From contig NC_134643.1 of NCBI RefSeq assembly GCF_030463565.1, forward strand, positions 1,064,001 through 1,128,000: a stretch of DNA of 64,000 nt. Direction: 5' to 3'. A program made the translations under genes and the position numbers. Positions within the stretch are counted from its first letter, which is position 1, and each line of letters opens with the position of its first letter. Shown one piece after another: positions 20,503 to 31,100 of this stretch. The notes beneath the pieces were generated by a model. It made no database searches, was not told where the DNA came from, and was given only the letters and a program-made list of their open reading frames with translations. Source of the DNA: Pelecanus crispus (lineage: Eukaryota > Chordata > Aves > Pelecaniformes > Pelecanidae).

Positions 20503-23500
20503 GTGACCACCACGAGCCAGGGGACCACCGGGAAAGCAGAGCCCCGAGGGTCACCCCAAAGCCCAAGCTCTCCGAGCAGATGTGAGCTCTGACGAGCCTT
20601 CATTAACCCAGAATTGCAATCAAAGATAATTGCGGGTGGCTGGGCGTTGCTGAGCTCTCCCTACCCAGGAAAGAGATTCCTCTGTGCCCCTGCCAGCCGG
20701 ATTTGGGGAATTTAACCGGAGGATGCTCAGCAGCTGGAGCACGGGGCTGGAGCCAGGGTCCTGCCCTGTCCTGGGACCTGCCAGGGGCTTGGGGGGCTCC
20801 CTGAGGAGACGCAGCCTGAGAGCAAAGTGGGTGACAGTGGGGCTTTGAGCACGTGCTTTCGGGGCCCTCCTCTCCCCGTGTCTCCTGCGCTGTGCCGGTG
20901 GGAAGAAGGGGTGCAGACAACCCTGCCCAGCACGGCTGCGGTGCACGGCGGGTCCGAGCCACTGTCAGTGGGTCCAGGGCTGAACAGAGGCTTAGGGACC
21001 TGTTCCTCTCCCAAAGTCCCACCCTTGATCCCACTGGAGATGTCCAGACGGTTTTTCCTGCTTTGGGAGCTGACAGCGGGCTGGAGACAGCCTCCGTCCG
21101 GTTGGTTGGACTGGATGATCTGAGAGGTCTTTTCCAACCTAAACAATTCGATGATTCTATGATTCTATGAAAGGGGAACGTGCTGGGGTTTGGGCTCTCG
21201 GAGCGTGCGGCTGGGAAGGGACACGGCAAAGGAAACGGGATGAGGAGCTGGGAGGACGGAGGGGAGCAGCAGAGTGCAAGCAGAGCTCGCAGCATTAGTA
21301 GTGCCATCGGCACTGCGCGGGAACGGGGACATGGAGCGGAACAGGGAATGCGATTATTACATGAGATTTTTAGCAGCAAGATGTTCACTCGCTGCCGAAC
21401 AGCCATTGCTCGTGCCTGGGGTTTTGTCCGGCATTGAGCAAGCGGCTTCATTCCCGGGGAGCCAGGAGAGGGAGCAGGAGGGGCAGAGCCCCCGTCCCGC
21501 GCAGCCCGTTTGCCGCCCCGTCAAACGAACGAAGCACCAGCGGTCATTAGCGCTGTGGCAAGGCTGTGCAGGGGTATCGATGCTCAAGATAACGGGCTTT
21601 GCAGTGCGCTTAATTGCTTACCACCCCCGTCAAGAGGAGACCACGTCGTTAAGGTGCTCTGACACCCGGTTACTGGTTTTCCCCCTCCTCACCCCGGCTG
21701 AGAGCCACCTCCATGCTGGTCCTGGGGGACACGGCCGGGAGGGGCCGAGCGTCACCCACCGCGGTGGGTGCTCTCCAGCCAGAAAGGGCGTTGGCACCAG
21801 TGGGGTCCTGTGCAAAGCACCGGGATGCTCCGAGATGGGGCAGAGGGGCAGGAGGGTGAAGTGCAGCTCCCCCAGGATGGCTGGGCTGTGGGGGACCTCG
21901 AGCCACCGGGCATTTCCAAGAGGAGATGAGGGTGGACGGGAAAGCTCTAACGGGAGAAGTGGCCCTGGGAGAGGAGGGAGGAGAGGACAAGCCTTGCGTC
22001 CACCGCGGGGCTGTGCCGGGGGTCAGCACAGGGCCCCTGGCACTGCTGGGGGCAGGGGGAGACCCCACTTCGGCAGCAGCAGAGCAGCCTTTGCCCGCAC
22101 GGTTCCTACGACAGCCGGGGACGTGCCCACAGAGCTCATCCTGCGTCGCAGGGGATGCATTTCGGACCACCACCGTGCTTGCCCAGGAGGCTGGAAACCC
22201 CCAGGGCTCCTCAGGTTGCTCACGCCCCGTGCCCACCCCTGCGCGGGTGCACGGTCCCCAGCCAGGTCCCTTCTGGCACCCGGTGTCGCAGCCATGCGCC
22301 CAGCCCATGCGCTGCTGGGGCTCCCCGGGGGGGCTCAGCCGGGGTTTGCACGCAGGAGCCCGGGGGCAGCGACCGGCCCCTTCCCGCAGCCTCACGTCCC
22401 CGCACACCGGCCAGCCCTGCTCCGGCACCCGCGGTGCCAACCTGCCCTGGCAGCCGGCCGGCACCGCCGCGCCGGGGCTCGGTGCCTCTCAGCCACGCCG
22501 CCTCCACCCCAATTACTTGCAAAATGCATCACTCCGCACTGTAATAAAATGTCAGCGCTTGACACGAAGTATTTATGGGCTCTGCATTGACATACAGCCC
22601 CGGTGCTCCTCCGGCACGCGAAGGACATGGTGACGGCACCGGGAAGCCGTGGGGCGCGGAGCAGAGCCGGGGCATCGGTGCGGGGCTGCAGGAGCGTTGG
22701 GCTGGCTGGGCAGGAGCGACGAGGGCAGGTCCCTCCCTGCGGACCCGAATTTCCACCCAGGCTGAGTGCTGGCGAGAGCGGGTTGCGGGTCTCACCCGGC
22801 AGCGGTGGCAGCTCAGCGCGGTGGCACCGGGACACTGCCATGACCCACGGCACCCCACGCCCCGCGGTGGGAGTGAAGCTGGGAGCTGTGGAAGGTGGGG
22901 GTCAGTTCAGAGCGATCCCCCCGGCACAGAGAGGAGCTTTCCCCTCTTCTTGGAGCTCCTTTCTCCATGTCCCAGGCTGTTTTGCATCTTGCTGGGCTTT
23001 CTCTCTGCAGCAGGTGACCCTGTTCCTCACCGAACACTGGGGATGGCTGGGAAAAAAAAAAATTCCTTTCTTTTCTCCTCCAGAAAGCACATATGAAAGT
23101 AAAAAGCCCAGATGAGTCAGCTAACCAAGAAAACCTACTTTATCTAAGTGTTTCCACCTACATTTTAACTTTCCTTTCGATCAAAAAAGATGATTTTTAA
23201 AATATTCTGGCTAAAAGAGGCAATCTCAGGGCTTGAAGACGCCTTCACCGGAGCTGGGGCCGGTGCTGCAGCACACGCTGTGCTCCTTCACCTCCCCGGT
23301 GTAGCCTGGTGGGATGTAGCTGCAAACCGGGACAGCGGCACGGCGAGGAGTGGGCCCAAATATGCCATAAATCAGGGTAACGGAGCAGCTTTGCCAGGTT
23401 TTTGGGGAGAGGAAATGATTTCCTGCCCTTCACGCGCGAGCTCTTGCCCCGGGTGCTTGTGAATCACGGTGCAAAATATTAAAAAGGTGAAGGGGGAGAA

Positions 23501-24642
23501 AACAAAGAAAGAGATAAATGATCATAAAACGAGCTGGAGCAAGGAAATTAAAAGCGGTGGAGGGCTGCGGCAGGTGGGGAGCAAGCCAGGAGGAGGATCC
23601 CTCGGGAGTGGGAGACTGGGGCAAGGGCAGCGCGGGTGTCGGAGCAAAACCCCGGGAGCGGGACCCCAGGGACGCCCCGGCAGAGGGGCTGGAGGCTGCG
23701 CCGCTGCCGGGCTGCACGCGTAGGAAGCAGACCCTGCGTTAAAGCAACACGGTTAACAGGAAGGTTGCAAAGCGTGCCCTGAAGAGGTAGAAGATGCCAG
23801 CAGGGCGGCACAGCCCTGATTGGCGGCGGGATGGCCCCGGTGCGCAGGTGGGAGCCAGCTTGCCCTGCAGAGCCCTGACGCATTCGGCGCACCCGCTTCC
23901 CGCGGCGGGTCAGGCTGCGGGGCGGTGATACCGGGACCGGCGGACCCTGCTGCCTCTCCCGCCGTGGCAGCCGTGCCCGGACAGGGCCCCCAGCCCGTGG
24001 TGTCCATGCCACCCGGCATCGCCTGCCCGGCGCATCCCTGCTCCCAAGGCAGGAGCGCCGGGGTTGCCGCCGCGCTGCCGAAGCCAGGAGCTCGCAGCCG
24101 GAGGCAGAGCCTGGATGAGCTCCCACCTCTGCTGGGGGGCTTCCCTGCAGCACCGACGTGGCAACCACGGTACCCAGGGGCCAGCGCCCGCTCCCTGGGG
24201 CTGGGAGGGAGACGCTTCCGAAAAGCAGCTCGGACATCCCGGCCAAGCACGCTTCGACACCCGGTGCAACGAGGTCCAGCTGCCCGGTGGGACACGGGAC
24301 CACCGTCACAGCAGCAGCAATGCCTGCAGCTGGCCCCATGAGGGGAGCCGGTGCTGCTCCGTTCCCGTTCGCCGGAGCGGGGATTTGCGGAGAGATGCAA
24401 TCGCCTGCATTCCCTACGTGACCGCTCCGAAGAGGATAATCATGATCTACCACCCACAAATGACACGGTTCAGTGCCGGGCTGGCAGAGGCGAGCGCTGA
24501 GCCGGGCGACGGCTGTGGCAGGGTGCGAGGAGCCGGCCGTGCCCCGCACCGTGCCCCGGCACCGCAGGGCTGCCAATGAACACCGCAACGGGCGTGCTGG
24601 GGGCAGAGCTGCTGCTGGGGAACGGCCATGGATGGCATCTTT
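20503..24642. other. intergenic sequence, no gene recognised
   Basis: Unique-looking sequence apart from the CR1 stub at 21099-21170. AT-richer islands at about 22505-22600 and 23060-23230 stand out. Open frames are explained by GC-rich composition and none resembles a known protein. Confidence 0.45.
21099..21170 (+). mobile_element. CR1 3'-end stub
   Basis: Only the last 70 or so bases of a CR1: GGTTGGTTGGACTGGATGAT, then CTTTTCCAACCTAAACAATT, and a tail of GATGATTCTATGATTCTATG. Confidence 0.85.
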
Positions 24643-24912
24643 GGGCTCAAGCCGCGCCAGGGGAGTTTAGATTGGATATTAGGAAAAATTTCTTCATGGA
24701 AAGGGTGGTCAAGCACTGGAACAGGCTGCCCAGAGAGGTGGGGGAGTCCCCAGCCCTGGAAGTGTTCAAAAAACGGGCAGAGGTGGCACTGGGGGCCATG
24801 GTTTAGTCTACCCTTGACTGGTTTAGTGTGGACTTGGTGACGTTGGGTCAATGGTTGGACTGGGTGATCTCAAAGGGCTTTTCCAACCTAAACAATTCGA
24901 TGATTCTGTGAT
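24643..24912 (+). mobile_element. CR1 LINE 3' fragment (short-tail variant)
   Basis: Starts at GGGCTCAAGCCGCGCCAGGG in the end of the reverse-transcriptase ORF and runs through AAAAATTTCTTCATGGAAAG to a GATGATTCTGTGATC tail. It carries the shorter 3' UTR with GGTTTAGTGTGGACTTGG. Confidence 0.93.
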
Positions 24913-24958
24913 CTCCAGCCTGGTAAGCACTGGGGGCATCTCCAAATCACCGCCCAAG

Positions 24959-25014
24959 TGGGGCAGAGCGCTTGTCTGTGCATGAACGGGCAGAGCGCTT
25001 GTCTGTGCATGAAC
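24959..25014. repeat. 28-bp tandem duplication
   Basis: Two adjacent near-identical copies of GGGCAGAGCGCTTGTCTGTG followed by CATGAACG/C. It lies in the unique gap between two sense CR1 fragments. Confidence 0.85.
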
Positions 25015-25307
25015 CACCAGCCGGATGGGCACTTGCCGGAGCCGCCGGTTTGGGTGCTGTGCCCACGGCAACGTGGCATGATGGGGCAGAGCAGGAGCAA
25101 CCCTGGCACTTGCTCCCTGGGCGCCTCTCTTCTGGCCGGGGGCTTTTGGGGTGACCTGAAGGTGTGAGGTCTGTCCCCACAGCCTCGGCTGAGCGAAGGG
25201 CGGCTGCACCGGGGCAGCGTCCCCAGTGGGATGACATCCCAGAGCCGCAGCCGGACTGCAAGTCCCCGCTGCCAGGATATGACGATGATGGGCGACCTTG
25301 ATAAGCT

Positions 25308-25714
25308 GAGAGGAAACGGGCTCAAGCTGCGCCAGGGGAGGTTTAGGTTGGATATTGGGAGAAATTTCTTCATGGCAAGAGTGGCCAAGCACTGGACCAG
25401 GCTGCCCAGAGAGGTGGGGGAGTCCCCAGCCCTGGAGGGGTTCAAAACACGGGCAGAGGTGGCACTGGGGGCCATGGTTTAGTGGGCATGGGGGTGTTGG
25501 GGTGACGGCTGGGCTGATGATCTTAGAGATCCTTCCCAACCTCAGCGATTCCCAGTTTTACTGTCATTATAAATAATGCAGCCCCCAAGGCAGGCAAGAT
25601 GAAATGATGACTCTGCCCTTGATGGGTTTGGCGGTGGCCTTGGCAGTGTTGGGTCAACGGTTGGGCTGGGGGATCTTGAAGGGCTTTGCCAACCTCAACA
25701 ATTCCATGATTCTT
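25308..25714 (+). mobile_element. CR1 LINE 3' fragment (long-tail variant)
   Basis: Runs from the end of the ORF (GGGCTCAAGCTGCGCCAGGG) through the doubled 3' module to AACAATTCCATGATTCTT. It is nearly identical over its shared length to the copies at 19348 and 53801. Confidence 0.94.
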
Positions 25715-25984
25715 GGCTGGTTGATGCCGTGGAGGACCCAGACCCTGCCTCGCGGTGCCGGTAGCCCCGGGGATCGCAGGGGATCCCCGTTCTCCTCCCC
25801 TTTTCCCCCAAAACCGCTGCTCGGGAGGCGGCCGGAGCCACGGCCACAGTGGCTGTGGTTTGGCCTTGGCACGGGGGGAGGCACCGGGGGCCCTGGAAGC
25901 CCCCGCACATGGCTGGCGGTGCCGGGGGGAGTCGGGGTGGGGGACCCCGGGGGGTCATAGCTGCTGGTGGGGAGGGCGAAGAGG

Positions 25985-27535
25985 GAGTCGGGGGGGGCGG
26001 GGAATCCCCACCCCAACCCCCCGTAGGGCCCCCCACCGCCAGGCCCCCATGGGACCACCCACCCCGACCCCCCCATGGGACCCCCCGCTGCCCCAGCCCT
26101 TCCGTGGGGCTGTGTTGGGGGACGTCCCTCCCCTGACCCCCCCATGGGACCCCCCCACCCTGACCCCCGCGGGACCCCCGCTGCCCTGGTAGCCTGTGGG
26201 GCTGTGCTGGGGGACCCCCCACCCATAACCCCCCCGTGGGACCCCCCCACATTGACCCCCGCGGGACCCCCGCTGCCCTGGCAGCCTGTGGGGCTGTGCT
26301 GGGGGACCCCCCCACCCATGACCCCCCTGTGGGACCCCCCTTCCCCTGGCCCCCCCCATGGGGCTGTGCTGGGGGATCCCCTTCCCCTTCCCCCACCGTG
26401 GGACCCTCCTTCCCCAGGCCCCCCTGTGGAACCCCCCTCCCCTTATCCACCTGTGGGATCCCCCCGTGGGGCTGTTCTGGGGGACCCCCCACACCTGGCC
26501 CCCCCCGTGGGACCCCTGTGGGACCCCCCTCCCCTAATCCCCGTGTGGGACCCCCCCCTCCCCTGACACCCCTGTGGGACCCCCCCGTGGGACTCCCCAC
26601 CCCTGACCCCCCTTGGGAACCCCCAGGGGACCCCCTTTCCCCTGACCCCCCCATGGGACCCCCCCTCCCCTGACCCACCATGGGATCCCCCCGTGGGACC
26701 CCCCCCCCCTCCCCTGACACCCCTGTGGGACCCCCCCTTCCCCGACCCCCTTTGGGACACCTGACCCCCCCAGGACCCCCCCGTGGGGCCCCCCTCCCCC
26801 GATCCCCCCGTGGGACACCTGACCCCCCCATGGGACTCCCTTCCTCCGATCCCCCCGTGGGACCCCCCTCCCCTGACCCCCTCGTGGGAACCCCCAATGG
26901 GACCCCCCTTCCCCTGACCCTCCGTGGGAACCCCCTCCCCCGATCCCCCCGTGGGACGCCCCCGTGGGACCCCCCCTTCCCTGACCCCCCTTGGGACACC
27001 TGACCCCCCCCCGGGACCCTCCCGTGGGACCCCCCTCCCCCGATCCCCCCGTGGGACACCTGACCCCCCATGGGACCCCCTTCCTCTGACCCTCCGTGGG
27101 ACCCCCCTCCCCTGATCCCCCCTTGCGGGACCCCCCCGTGGGACCCCCCCTTCCCCTGACCCCCTTGCGGGACCCCCCCGTGGGACCCCCCTCCCCCGAT
27201 CCCCATGTGGGACCCCCCCCGTGGGACCCCCCCTCCCCCGATCCCCCCATGGGACCCCCCCCCGTGGGACCCCCCTTCCCCTGACCCTCCGTGGGACCCC
27301 CCTTCCCCTGACCCTCCGTGGGACCCCCCTCCCCCGCTTCCAATGTGGGACCCCCCCCATGGGACCCCCCCCCTCCCCTGACCCCCCCGTGGGACCCCCC
27401 CTCCCCCCATCCCCCCGTGGGACCCCCCCGTGGGACGCCCCTCCCTCGATCCCAATGTGGGACTCCCCCCATGGGACCCCCCCCCTCCCCTGACCCCCCC
27501 GTGGGACCCCCCCCCCTCCCCTGACCCCCCCGCTG
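25985..27535. repeat. C-rich minisatellite upstream of SND1
   Basis: About 1.5 kb of tandem units built on CCCCCCGTGGGACCCCCCTC plus CCCTGAC, with a period of roughly 24-30 bases. The left third contains longer units including GGGGCTGTGCTGGGGGACCC. The minus strand is a succession of G runs. The array stops where the SND1 promoter CpG island begins. Long frames on either strand are composed only of Gly/Ser/Val or Pro/Trp/Asp repeats. Confidence 0.95.
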
Positions 27536-27539
27536 GTGC

Positions 27540-28100
27540 CGCCGGTGCTCGGCGCTGCGCGCCCGCGGGGGGGGGGGGCGGTGCCGCAAAAGGGGCGTGT
27601 CCCGGTCTGGCCCCGCCCCCGGCGCGGCGCGGCGGGAGGCCACGCGGGACCCGGCGGCCCTTTGCCGACGTGTCCCTGGCCGCCGCGTGCCCCGGAAGTC
27701 CCGCCCCTCCCCTCCGCGAGGGCGGGGCCTCCCACGACGTCACCCCCGCAGCGGCCTCTCGGTCCGGTGCCGCCGCGCCGCCATTGGCCGGGCCGCGGCG
27801 GGGCGGGGCGGGGCGTGCGGCGGGGCCGGCCTCCCGTTGGCCGTTGGCCGGGCGGCGGGGGCGGGGCGGCGGCGAGGCCCCGCCCCGCGGTTCCCTTCCG
27901 CGCTCGCGCCGGGCCCCGTCCGCTGCCTCCGCGCTCGCCCCGTCCGCCGCCCCCGCCCGCCATGGCCTCCGCGGCCGCCCCCGGGCAGGGCGGCTCCGCG
28001 CCGCCCCTCGCCGTCCAGCGCGGCATCGTCAAGATGGTAAGGGGCTCCGGCCGCCCGCCCGCCCGCCGCCGGCCTCCGTCCCGCCGCCCCGCTCCGCCTC
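27540..28100 (+). promoter_or_regulatory. SND1: SND1 CpG-island promoter
   Basis: CpG-dense sequence around the first SND1 exon. It contains an ETS-like CCGGAAG at 27692-27698, a CRE-like GACGTCA at 27736-27742, an inverted CCAAT box ATTGG at 27783-27787 and overlapping Sp1 GC boxes at 27798-27815. There is no TATA box, as is usual for a housekeeping gene. The transcription start probably lies between about 27800 and 27950. The start codon context is GCCATGG. Confidence 0.8.
27962..28036 (+). CDS. SND1: SND1 exon 1
   Basis: 25 codons from the ATG at 27962: a short Ala/Gly/Pro/Ser-rich leader, then VQRGIVKM, where the first SN domain begins. It ends in phase 0 before GTAAGG. The start is supported by the GCCATGG context and by agreement with the 26-residue human equivalent. 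Confidence 0.95.
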
Positions 28101-31100
28101 GTGTGCCCGCCGGAGCCCGGGGGCTCCCCCGACTCCCGGAGCCCCCGCCGGTGCCCCGGACCCCCCCGCGTCCTGGAGCCCGGGACCCCCCCACGTCCTC
28201 GCAGCCCCGCCGGGGCCCCCACCGGTGCCCGGGATCCCCCCATGTCCTGGAGCCCGGGACCCCCCCCACGTCCCCGCAGCCCCCGCCGGGTCCCCGGACT
28301 CCCGCAGCGCCCGCCGGAGCCCCCACCGGTGCCCGGGGTCCCCCCCATGTCCCGTAGCCCCGCCGGAGCCCCCACCGGTGCCCGGGGTCCCCCCCATGTC
28401 CCGCAGCCCCCGCCGGAGCCCGGGATCCCTCAACTCCCGCGGCCCTCACTGCTGCCCGGGACCCCCCCTCACGTCCCGGAGCCCCCACCGGTGCCCCCGG
28501 ACTCCTGCAACCCCATCGAGACCTCCCCCCGCTCCCCATCCCGGTAACCGGGACCTTCCCCCCCCGCCCCGTGGTCCCCGCTGGAGCCTGGGACCCCCCC
28601 CGAACTCCCGCAGCCCCCTCTGGGCCCTCCCCACGCTCCCTGCTTCCCGTCCCGGTAACCGGGACCCCCCCCCCCCCCCCCCCCCCCCCGGCCACATGCA
28701 GCCCCCTCCGGTGCCCGGGCCCCCCCTCTGCACCCGGAGCCTCGTGCTCTGCCCCCGGGCCCCTTCCCGGTGCTGCCCCGCAGCAGCCGCCATCCCCCCC
28801 CGGGGTCCCCTCCCTGCACCCCAGGAATCCCCCCAGGCGGGGGGTGCAGGAGGGGGCTGTGCCCGGGGCTCCCCACCCCGTCGCGGGGTACGGCCCCGCT
28901 GCCCCGGCCGCTGGGAAGCGGCAGGAAGAGCTTTCGGGTCCCCCGACACGTGTCGGGGCTGGCTGTCCCCGAGGGCCGGTGGCCCCGACGCCCCGCGGAA
29001 GCTCCGGGTCCCTCGGGGTGCTCCACTTGCTCCGCTCCCTCCTCTTCTTCCCGGCGCCAGCAGCATCCCCGCGGGGAGGAGCGGCGGGACGGGGTCCCTG
29101 AGCCCCTCGGCGTCGGGTCCCCACATGCGCTGGTGGCGGAGACCCGGAGGGCAAAGGTCACCTGCCGCGTCCCCGCCGCCCCGCTGAGGATTTGGCCGCT
29201 CCGCCGCTCCTCTCGCCGGCCGTGCCGCTTGCGGGAGCCGGGCTGGCGGGATCCGACCCTGCTCCCCACGTGTCTGCGTTGAGCCGGACTGGCGGTCCCA
29301 GCTCCCATCTTCGAGCCCGTTGGCCACCAAAGGCGCGTTGTGGCACCCAGCGCCGGCGTTGCCATCCCGTTGCCCAAATGCGGGTTTTTCTCCAGGTTTT
29401 CAGGTGACCCCCCGCGCCGGGGTCTGTGCTGGCGGCGAATCCCACCGCTGCCTTCGGAATGAGACCTTCGCTCGGGGCATCGCTTCACCCCGGAGCTGCA
29501 GCGGCGGGGGACAAGGCCGGTGCTGCCGGAGCATTGGGGACGCTGCCTTCCCCATGCTTTAGCTCGCCGGCGGTGTGGGCAACCATTCCTGCCATCTCGT
29601 GCCCGGCAAGCGGATCTTGGGATGCTTAGGAAAAGCCTCACCTGGCCGCTCGTGCTGGCCTGGCTCCATCTGAGGGGATGCGGATCCATGGTGTGATTTT
29701 TGGGCAGGACGATTGGCGTCTGCTGGCTCAGAGGCTGCCGTGCACGGCAGGCGCCGGCTCCCGGGGGCCGCGTGCTGCCCCGGTGCCCCGTGCCTGGGTG
29801 CTGCAGGATTGCTGCCGGGGGTGTGCCGCATGGTCCCCCTTCCCTTCCCAGGGCAGCCAGCCCAAAATCCCCGCCCGGGGGGCACCCCGGAGAGGTGGGG
29901 GTCCCCGGCTCTCTGCAGTGGCTGCTCTGCTTCGTGGTGGGAGGCAGAAGGTGCTGGGGCCAGCCGGAGCGGTGCCGGCCGTGTGCTCTGCTGCGGTTCC
30001 CATTGCAGCTTTTTGAACTTGAAAGTTTTGGGGATTTTTTTTTTTTTTTTTTGCACCTTCCTGATGCATGATTTCCCCTGGAATTGTAGCAGGTTGGCAG
30101 CGGGGCCGCAAAATTTGGGAGCGGGGACGGGGCTCGTCCTGGCGCAGCGGAGCAGGATTGGGGGGAAGAGCAGGAGCGGGGAGGCGATGGGGGTCAGGGC
30201 CCTGCAGCCGCCGGGCTGGAAGAGGCACTGGGAGCCAGGATGGGGCTCTGCCCCACGGAGAGGGATGGGGCAGCAACAGGCTCCTGCCTTTTGGGGGGCT
30301 TGAGGAGCTGGGGGAGCACACGGGGTCCTGAGGGGCGTATGGGTGGGCTCAGGGCAGCTGGGCACATCGGGGTCCGGCTCCTCCCTGGGGTGCTGGCGGC
30401 TGGGCTGGAAGGAGCGCGGCGCAGCGCGGCACGGCCCTGGCCAGCAGCACGGGGACCCCCGGCTTGGAGCTGAGCCCCGCGTTGGTGAGTCTCCAGGTAA
30501 ATGAAGAGCTGGGTCACTGCCTGCCCTTCTGCTTTTCATCGCCTTCCCGTTCCAGCGACGGTCGTTCACCCTTTGGGCCCCACGTTTGCAGCTCTGGAAG
30601 CGATGGTCTGGTCGACGGCTGTGCCGGCAGGACCCCGGTGCCATCCCTGTGCCGTGCCCTGGCCTTGGCATATCCATTGTGTGCCCGGCTCCGAGCCTGT
30701 GCTAACTCCTTGTGTCAGCCATACAGCTTTTGCAGCCTGGTTTAAGCCCGGTTCCTCCGGCTGGAGCACGAGGCAGGGCTGACGCGGTGCCTGGGCTGGC
30801 ATTTGCCGTGCCGGGCGGGAGAGCATGGCTGGGGCTGCCTTTGGGAGGGCGAAGCCGGGATGCTGGGACGGTCTCCCGGTCCCATCGCAGCCGGAGCCTG
30901 GCCAGAAGCTGCTGCCGGTGAGGGTGTGTGTGGTTCCCCGACCGGGGAGCGGTGGGCAGGCGGGGTGGCCGCTCCGTGGCCAGGGACAGCGGGTCCGTGC
31001 CCGCCCCGAAGCGCGGCACGCACTGGGCACAGAGCTGCTCCACTAACGAACTTGTCCCCTTCCCAGGATCCAGGGTTTGTATTGGTAATTGGATAAAACA

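Noticed and set aside
25695-29154. Very long minus-strand frames (about 680 and 900 codons) rich in Gly, Ser and Arg
   Set aside because: They read through the C-rich minisatellite and the SND1 promoter. Parallel frames are equally open and composition alone explains them.
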